Assembly (NCBI GenBank): GCA_022573095.1
Contig: JACZUR010000060.1
Span: 1-9,981 of the forward strand
Origin: Gemmatimonadota bacterium
Lineage (GTDB): Bacteria; Gemmatimonadota; Gemmatimonadetes; Gemmatimonadales; GWC2-71-9
Length of the DNA: 9,981 nt
Direction: 5' to 3'
Shown here: positions 4,918-9,981 of the stretch, piece by piece
How the letters are laid out: every line of letters begins with the position of its first letter
Numbering within the stretch: position 1 is the stretch's first letter
The notes under the pieces: generated by a model
What the model saw: the letters and a program-made list of their open reading frames with translations, nothing else
What the model was told of the DNA's origin: nothing
Databases searched by the model: none
Made by a program: the position numbers and the translations under genes

Positions 4918-7167
4918 TTGAAGGGATTGGCACGTTTCGTGGTCAAGTATCCGTACCTGGTGATCGGGGTATGGGTGGTGGCCTGGGTTCTGGCGGTGCC
5001 ACGCGCCTCGCGGATTTCGGGCGTTCTACGGGTCGAGGGCCACTCTGGTACGCTCACTGAAGCCAAGCGCGCCGACAGCATCATTAACCAAACTTTTGAC
5101 ACGCCCGTCTCTGAGTTCTTCGTCATTACAGTATCCGGAGAGCAAACCGTCGATGACCCTCAGTTCGAGCGCATCCTCCGAACGATCTCGGTCGCGGCTG
5201 CGGATCAGAGTTACATAAGTCGCGTCGTTTCTTACCTGGACACTCCCGATGCGGGTCTCATCAGCACCGATCGTAAGGCCACCTTCATAATCGCGGTGCT
5301 CGACCCAGCGGACAGCGTGCAGCCGCTTGACCGCGTTCCTGAATTCAGGCAATTGGTTCACCGCGCGGTAGATCGTTTGTTCTTCGGTGTTGATTACGAG
5401 GTTCACGTCACGGGCGGACCTGCCCTCGGATACGATGCCAGAAAAGTAGCCGTTGAAGACTCGAGGCGGGGGGAGGAACAGGCGCTTCCGCTGGTCGCGA
5501 TCGTGCTGATTTTGGCGTTCGGCGCTCTCGTTGCCGCAGTCATCCCATTGGTTATCGGCGTCGTGGCAATCACACTGTCCCTTGCGCTAGTTCATGTCGC
5601 GTCTGCGATACAGCCCATGTCAGTCTTTGTTCTCAACATAGTCACGATGGTGGGACTCGCGGTCGGAATAGACTACTCGCTGTTGATCGTCACACGGTTC
5701 CGCGAAGAGCTGAATCATGGATTTGGCAAGAAAGAAGCCGCTCAGCGAACGGTCCACACGGCCGGTAAAGCCGTGGTTACAAGCGGCCTTACTGTCGCAG
5801 TCGGGTTCGCTTCGCTCTTGATTACCTCGATCTCTGACACCCGCTCTGTTGGTGTGGGCGGAATGATCGTCGTTACGGTGGCCGTCCTGCTGACGACCAC
5901 ACTGCTTCCCGCAGTGCTAGCCCTGCTCGGGCGCTCTATAGACATGCCTAAAGCTCTGGCAAGTAAGCTGGTGTGGTACCACGCTCCGTCCCGGTGGGAA
6001 AGGTGGGCGAAGTGGTTGGCGCGCCATCCCTGGCGGGCGATCGTGATGGGCGGAGTACTGATAGGCACAATTACTTGGCCCGTGACTCAGATAAAAATCG
6101 GTTTGCCCCGGGAGGGTTGGTTTCCATCCGAAACCGAATCCGGGGACGGTGCCAGGGCGCTGGAACGCGTTGGCTCGCGCGGCTCGCTGCAGCCCCTGCG
6201 TGTCCTCTTGATAGCCCCGGAAGGACAGAAGATAGTAGGCTCCGGTTATCTGCGCGGACTCAAACGACTTTCCGACAGCATCAAGAACGATCCCAGAGTT
6301 TCCCAGGTCAGAGGACCCGTCGACCTCCAAACACGGTTTTCTCTCTTCCGTCTGAGCATGCTCTACAGTGACCTGGATGCGGCTCGAAACAGATATCCTG
6401 AGTTTTTCGAGTCCTATATCTCCCCGGATGGGAAAACCACGATCATGGACGTCATCCTATCCGATACCACTTCCATGACCGGATCGATGGATGCCGCCCG
6501 GCGAATCCGAAGGATTGCCGGCAATGGGATACGGGGACTGGACTCGGTAGAAATATCCGTCACGGGGTTTGCAGCTTCTGCGGTCGACTTACAGAAACAG
6601 TTACTCGCTGAGTTTCCACTAGTAATCGTCCTAGTCTTAACAGTTACCGCCGTAATGATGTTCATCGCGTTTCAGTCGGTTCTCGTACCCCTTAAGGCGG
6701 TTGTGATGAACTCGCTATCGGTGGGAGGTGCGTTCGGACTTACGGTCCTTGTATTTCAGCAGGGTGTAGGGGTTAGCCTCTTTGGCCTCAACGGTCCTAT
6801 CGAAGCAATGTACGTCGTGATTCCAATCCTCATCTTTCCAGTTGTGTTTGGACTTAGCATGGACTACGAGATATTCCTGCTTTCTCGCATCAAGGAAGCC
6901 TACGAGCGCACAAGAGACAACGATCAGGCCACGATGGAAGGCTTGAGTTCGACCGCTTCGGTCATAACAAGCGCGGCCACGATCATGATCATCGTATTCG
7001 GAGCCATTAGCTTTTCCCGCGTGTTAGGGGTCCAACTACTTGGTTTCGGATTGGCAGTGGCAGTATTCCTCGACGCAACCATAATCCGCATGGTGCTGGT
7101 TCCCGCCATCATGCACATCGCCGGAGACTGGAACTGGTGGCCCGGCCTCAGGGCGGGTCGACCGTAG
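4918..7167 (+). CDS. MMPL-family RND-type transporter
   Basis: An inner-membrane transporter of the MMPL branch of the RND superfamily, whose members export lipids, hopanoids or other hydrophobic molecules by proton coupling. From TTG 4918 it is 749 residues in two similar halves. TM1 is at about 14-28 and the first extracytoplasmic loop at 28-189. TM2-6 lie between 190 and 338, TM7 at 372-387, the second loop at 388-567, and TM8-12 between 568 and 730. The signature segments are GLAVGIDYSLLIVTRFREE (about 246-264) and FGLSMDYEIFLLSRIKE (about 644-660). Each has the GxxxDY-type aspartate in TM4 and TM10 expected for proton relay. The start is uncertain. The open frame runs back to 4717, overlapping the divergent protease gene; ATG 4858, TTG 4909 and TTG 4918 are candidates, and the GGGAGG at 4902 favours the last two. 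No membrane-fusion or outer-membrane partner is adjacent, so the substrate is unknown. The 3' end overlaps a small opposite-strand ORF by 20 bp. Confidence 0.93.
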   Translation: MKGLARFVVKYPYLVIGVWVVAWVLAVPRASRISGVLRVEGHSGTLTEAKRADSIINQTFDTPVSEFFVITVSGEQTVDDPQFERILRTISVAAADQSYISRVVSYLDTPDAGLISTDRKATFIIAVLDPADSVQPLDRVPEFRQLVHRAVDRLFFGVDYEVHVTGGPALGYDARKVAVEDSRRGEEQALPLVAIVLILAFGALVAAVIPLVIGVVAITLSLALVHVASAIQPMSVFVLNIVTMVGLAVGIDYSLLIVTRFREELNHGFGKKEAAQRTVHTAGKAVVTSGLTVAVGFASLLITSISDTRSVGVGGMIVVTVAVLLTTTLLPAVLALLGRSIDMPKALASKLVWYHAPSRWERWAKWLARHPWRAIVMGGVLIGTITWPVTQIKIGLPREGWFPSETESGDGARALERVGSRGSLQPLRVLLIAPEGQKIVGSGYLRGLKRLSDSIKNDPRVSQVRGPVDLQTRFSLFRLSMLYSDLDAARNRYPEFFESYISPDGKTTIMDVILSDTTSMTGSMDAARRIRRIAGNGIRGLDSVEISVTGFAASAVDLQKQLLAEFPLVIVLVLTVTAVMMFIAFQSVLVPLKAVVMNSLSVGGAFGLTVLVFQQGVGVSLFGLNGPIEAMYVVIPILIFPVVFGLSMDYEIFLLSRIKEAYERTRDNDQATMEGLSSTASVITSAATIMIIVFGAISFSRVLGVQLLGFGLAVAVFLDATIIRMVLVPAIMHIAGDWNWWPGLRAGRP

Positions 7168-7417
7168 CCGTCTTGGGCGCGGCACGGCGAATCGCAAGCT
7201 CGAGGCGTGGCCCCAAGAGATCCCAGTGCCACGCATCCACTCTGACTCCGCCGTCTGGATCCTTCAAAGGCTTGAACTGCAGCCATTCGGCCGACATCCC
7301 CAATTCCGCACCTGCGAGTAGCAACCCCTGCTGGTCGGATGATATCAGATGAGCCATCGGCTGTCCGTCAAGCCTGAAGCGATGGAGCCAGAGTCCACCG
7401 GACAGAGCGTGCCTCAT
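7148..7417 (-). CDS. Small DUF4031-like protein (tentative)
   Basis: An 89-residue frame that may be a real gene. Its central part (MAHLISSD, then LLLAGAELGMSAEWLQF, then DAWHWDLLGPRLELAIRRAA) resembles, from memory, the DUF4031 pattern: His and Asp near the start, a W-x-Q segment, then H-x-D-L before a helix ending in Ala-Ile. Visible candidates for conserved residues are H23, D28, W45, H64 and D66. The function of that family is not established. ATG 7417 is the first possible start. The frame stays open back to 7499, inside the 3' end of the pilin gene, but offers no earlier ATG, GTG or TTG. ATG 7357 is an alternative. No strong ribosome site is seen. It follows the pilin gene by 40 bp on the same strand, and its end overlaps the MMPL gene by 20 bp tail-to-tail. 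It fills an otherwise empty gap, which adds some support. Confidence 0.5.
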   Translation of the reverse strand: MRHALSGGLWLHRFRLDGQPMAHLISSDQQGLLLAGAELGMSAEWLQFKPLKDPDGGVRVDAWHWDLLGPRLELAIRRAAPKTATVDPP

Positions 7418-7457
7418 TCCGTCCCAGCGCGATTCGTATTCGCGCCAGGTGGAGGGC

Positions 7458-7856
7458 TTAGGTGCAGGAACTGCTGCCGTTAGTCGAAGCCGATCCTAGC
7501 GGGGCCGCGCCTTCCATGAACAGATAACATTTTACGGCGGTGCCCGTGTGGGTAGTTGTTGCCGACCAACCCGCGTTAGTTGCCTCCGCTATCGTTATGT
7601 CGATCCCAGCGCTTGCGATGAAGGCATTCCCGAGAGCATCAAGGTCACTGGCATATGTGCCGTTGTCGTAAAAGTAAGACTCCTCGGCGATCGCGAGATT
7701 ATGCAAATCGCTCTTCATCGAGGAGACAAACGCGTTTCCCCTCGCATCGGAGAAGCGACCGGTAACTACCGTCGCCAGCAGGCCGATTATCACGATCACG
7801 ACAATAAGCTCGATGAGCGTAAAGCCACGTTCGAAACGGCAACGAGTACTCACCAT
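7458..7856 (-). CDS. Type IV prepilin / pseudopilin
   Basis: A 132-residue precursor of a type IV pilin or type II secretion-like pseudopilin subunit, exported to the inner membrane and assembled into a filament. The class III signal is clear: an 11-residue leader (MVSTRCRFERG), the prepilin peptidase site G^FTLIEL with the assembly residue Glu5 of the mature protein (E16 of the precursor), then a hydrophobic helix VVIVIIGLLATVV. The segment after the helix (SDLHNLAIAEESYFYDNGTYAS) is typical of PilA/GspG-like proteins. Two cysteines near the C-terminus (C110, C131) could close a D-loop disulfide. I chose ATG 7856 because it yields a normal leader. AGGAG lies 1 base upstream, so GTG 7853 (4-base spacing) is equally possible, while TTG 7892 would lengthen the leader to 23 residues. 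No other pilus gene is adjacent; it sits 51 bp downstream of polA. I cannot tell pilin from pseudopilin. Confidence 0.9.
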   Translation of the reverse strand: MVSTRCRFERGFTLIELIVVIVIIGLLATVVTGRFSDARGNAFVSSMKSDLHNLAIAEESYFYDNGTYASDLDALGNAFIASAGIDITIAEATNAGWSATTTHTGTAVKCYLFMEGAAPLGSASTNGSSSCT

Positions 7857-7857
7857 G

Positions 7858-7862
7858 CTCCT
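7858..7862 (-). promoter_or_regulatory. Ribosome binding site of the prepilin gene
   Basis: On the minus strand, AGGAG lies 1 base before ATG 7856 and 4 bases before GTG 7853. It directly follows the U-run of a small hairpin (see 7863-7891). The tight spacing makes GTG 7853 a real alternative start. Confidence 0.55.
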
Positions 7863-7891
7863 AAAAATGCGGCACAGCGATGTTTTCCGCA
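7863..7891 (-). terminator. Weak terminator-like hairpin between polA and the prepilin gene
   Basis: On the minus strand, TGCGG (7891-7887) can pair with CCGCA (7872-7868) across a 14-base loop, followed at once by five U (7867-7863). The shape fits an intrinsic terminator, but the 5-bp stem and large loop make it weak. It lies about 17 bp after the polA stop and immediately before the pilin ribosome site. It could cause partial termination or hold the pilin leader in a structure, or it could be chance. Confidence 0.3.
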
Positions 7892-7907
7892 ACCCCGATG
7901 TGGGCCG

Positions 7908-9981
7908 TTACTTCTTGGCACTCAACCAGTTAGCTCCTACTCCCACATCGGCAACTAGGGGAACCTTGAGCTCGATCGCACCCTCCATCTCTCTCTTCAC
8001 CATCCTTGATATGGGCTCTATTTCGGCCTCCGGAACATCCAGAACGAGTTCGTCGTGTACCTGAAGGAGCAACCGAGCCTGAGATCGGGCCGCTTTCAGC
8101 GAGGCAGCCAGATTCACCATCGCGACCTTGATGAGGTCTGCGGCTGATCCCTGGATTGGGGAGTTCATCGCCGTTCGTTCTCCAAAAGCCCGAATATTGT
8201 AGTTCGAGTTCTTGAGTTCTGGTATGTATCTGCGTCGCGAAAAGATGGTCTCGACAAAGCCATCCTTCTTAGCGCGCTCAACCAGCGAGTCGAGAAAAGT
8301 TCGCACGCCCGAAAACTTTTCGAAGTATCTCGCGATGAAGTCCTTCGCATCTTCGCGCGAGATATCCAATTGACGGCTCAGCGCAAACGCTCCCTGGCCG
8401 TAGATCGTGGCAAAGTTGATCGTCTTTGCGCGCTCCCTCATCTCGGGGGTGACATCCTTGACTTCGACATCAAAGATGACCGACGCTGTCTCTCGGTGTA
8501 CGTCGCCTCCACGATTGAATGCACCTATTAGAAGCTCGTCATCGGAAAGATGAGCTAGCAGTCTCAATTCGACCTGCGAGTAATCCGCGACCACCAGATC
8601 GTTTCCGTCCGAAGGCAAGAAGCACTCGCGAATCTTTTCGCCTCTGGGAGTTCTCACAGGAATGTTCTGCAAGTTCGGATCGGACGACGACAGCCTGCCG
8701 GTAGCAGCACCGACCTGATTGAAAGTCGTATGTATCCGATCCGTCCGGGAATTGATGCAACCCGGAAGAGCATCGGCATAGGTGGATTTCAACTTGGAGA
8801 GCTCGCGATACTCCAGCAGGAGGTTGGGAAGCTCAAAACCCATCTCGGCCAATTGGTCCAACACGTCCGCATCGGTGGATGCGCCTGTCTTCGTTTTCTT
8901 GATTACCGGTAGCTGGAGCTTCTCGAAGAGAACGTGCCGCAGTTGGGACGTGCTGTTGATATTGAACTCAGTGCCGGCGGCCTCATAGATTTCCTTTTCG
9001 AGCCGCTCGAGTTCGGCTCCAAAAGACGATGAGAGATGTTCCAGCGCGGGCAGATCGACCGAGATCCCCGCCCACTCCATATCTGCAAGGACCTCGAGAA
9101 GGGGGGTTTCTACCTCCATCAGCAACTGTTCGCAGGCCTGGGAACGCACTCGCTCTTGCAGTTGCGAATGAAGTTGGGCAACCGCCTCGCTTCTTGCGCA
9201 AGAAAACCGAGCTGCTTCTTCTACGGGAACGTCCGAGAAAGAGACCTCTCGCTTACCTTTCCCCAGCAGATCCTCCTGACTTCGCAGCTGCTTGCCGAGG
9301 TACTCCGTCGCAAGAACCTCGACCGCTTGGGATCTGCGGCCTGGATCCAGCAGAAATCCCGCCAGCATGGAGTCAAACTCGATTCCCTTCAGTGCTATCC
9401 CAGCCTGACGGAGCGCCAAAAGGTCTCGTTTGAGGTCGTGCCCAATCTTCGGGGTCGATTCATCTTCGATCAGCTCTGCCAGATCCTTCATCTCGGGAGA
9501 TGAGAGCGCCGGCAGGTTGTGATAGCTGTCCTGATCAATCAGTTCACCCTGGATGGCGTGAGCCAAGGGGAGGTACCAACTTCTTTCCTCGGAGCCAGAA
9601 AAGGAGATGCCGACCACCTCGCCCTCGCGAGGGTTTCTGCTCGAGGAGTGAACAGACATGGCAATGCGTTCCGACGACCGCAGCGTACGCACCATCGCCG
9701 GCAATTCATCGATGTCCCTCACCACGTTGCAGGGGTCTGGCGCCCGACTCAGTGTGCTCGATGGTTCGGGGATTTTTTGAACAAGCGAATGAAACTCAAG
9801 CTCGCCAAACAGTTCGTGGAGTTCCTGCCATAGCGGCTCTCTGGCACGCAGGTCGTCCAAATCAAGTTCTATCGGAACATCTCGCTTGATCGTTACAAGT
9901 TCCCGGCTGAGCCGCGCGTTATCCGCCTCCCCTATGAGACCCTCGCGGGCCCGCTTCCCCGCAACCTGATCGGCGCTGGCG
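7908..9981 (-). CDS. polA: DNA polymerase I (5' end beyond the window)
   Basis: DNA polymerase I fills gaps in repair and Okazaki fragment processing. The frame runs off the window edge, giving about 690 visible residues. First comes the tail of the 5'-nuclease domain (LSRELVTIKRDVPIELDLD, around 9850-9910), then a 3'-5' exonuclease-like domain (about 9680-9160), then the polymerase domain. Polymerase motifs are intact: motif A VADYSQVELR (catalytic Asp codon at 8583-8585), motif B RERAKTINFATIYG (Arg, Lys and Phe of the O-helix), and motif C VHDELVLD (Asp codon near 8055). The exonuclease fold is kept but key residues appear lost. The DxE of Exo I is replaced by S-V-H, and the YxxxD of Exo III by F-x-x-x-R; only the Exo II region (KIGHDLKRD) keeps an Asp. 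Proofreading is therefore probably absent, as in Taq-type enzymes. The TTG at 9860 is not the start; the frame continues upstream. The prepilin gene follows 51 bp after the stop. Confidence 0.97.
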   Translation of the reverse strand, partial: ASADQVAGKRAREGLIGEADNARLSRELVTIKRDVPIELDLDDLRAREPLWQELHELFGELEFHSLVQKIPEPSSTLSRAPDPCNVVRDIDELPAMVRTLRSSERIAMSVHSSSRNPREGEVVGISFSGSEERSWYLPLAHAIQGELIDQDSYHNLPALSSPEMKDLAELIEDESTPKIGHDLKRDLLALRQAGIALKGIEFDSMLAGFLLDPGRRSQAVEVLATEYLGKQLRSQEDLLGKGKREVSFSDVPVEEAARFSCARSEAVAQLHSQLQERVRSQACEQLLMEVETPLLEVLADMEWAGISVDLPALEHLSSSFGAELERLEKEIYEAAGTEFNINSTSQLRHVLFEKLQLPVIKKTKTGASTDADVLDQLAEMGFELPNLLLEYRELSKLKSTYADALPGCINSRTDRIHTTFNQVGAATGRLSSSDPNLQNIPVRTPRGEKIRECFLPSDGNDLVVADYSQVELRLLAHLSDDELLIGAFNRGGDVHRETASVIFDVEVKDVTPEMRERAKTINFATIYGQGAFALSRQLDISREDAKDFIARYFEKFSGVRTFLDSLVERAKKDGFVETIFSRRRYIPELKNSNYNIRAFGERTAMNSPIQGSAADLIKVAMVNLAASLKAARSQARLLLQVHDELVLDVPEAEIEPISRMVKREMEGAIELKVPLVADVGVGANWLSAKK

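Noticed and set aside
7548..7958. A 136-codon plus-strand frame over the pilin gene
   Set aside because: It runs antisense to the prepilin, whose FTLIEL signal and helix are unmistakable, and crosses into the polA end.
9029..9889. Several plus-strand open frames of 104-155 codons opposite polA
   Set aside because: They lie antisense to a well-conserved polymerase reading frame, have Arg/Pro/Ser-rich composition without recognisable motifs, and are explained by the codon bias of polA.

Overview
This window looks like an ordinary chromosomal housekeeping segment from a moderately GC-rich, Gram-negative-type bacterium. The evidence for that cell type is a type IV prepilin, an MMPL/RND-type membrane transporter and several exported enzymes. 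The gene set, the pilin type and the intergenic tandem repeats (GATTCCC/GGCTCCC 7-mers) remind me of Gemmatimonadota or a nearby lineage. That is an impression from memory, not a demonstrated assignment.

Layout, left to right. (1) Positions 1-456 (+) are the 3' end of thiC, with its Fe-S cysteine motif. (2) Positions 457-851 hold no gene. The stretch contains a patch of short tandem repeats, then a dyad- and repeat-rich leader in front of the next gene. (3) Positions 852-2018 (+) are rnd, RNase D with two HRDC-type domains. (4) A compact leftward cluster follows: an exported serine hydrolase of the beta-lactamase/PBP-like class (3867 to 2731), a DCC-family thiol-disulfide oxidoreductase (stop at 2333), and a MIP18/SufT-like Fe-S assembly factor (2317 to 2015). 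The last of these overlaps the end of rnd by 4 bp. (5) Positions 3868-4082 are a hairpin-containing gap. (6) Positions 4083-4799 (-) encode a membrane-anchored or secreted matrixin-like zinc metalloprotease. It is divergent from (7) an MMPL-family 12-TM transporter (about 4918-7167, +). (8) The last leftward block reads, in transcription order, polA (5' end beyond the window edge), a type IV prepilin and a small DUF4031-like ORF. The small ORF's 3' end overlaps the end of the MMPL gene by 20 bp.

Functional themes are cofactor supply (ThiC, Fe-S assembly), nucleic-acid metabolism (RNase D, DNA polymerase I) and cell-envelope functions (serine hydrolase, metalloprotease, MMPL transporter, pilin). 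I see no mobile element, CRISPR array, tRNA, rRNA or defence island, and I did not find a convincing undescribed multi-gene system. The points most worth checking are the apparently inactivated proofreading site of DNA polymerase I, the two tandem-repeat registers after thiC, the repeated TTCTCCAC motifs before rnd, the competing inverted repeats after the metalloprotease gene, and the small DUF4031-like ORF.
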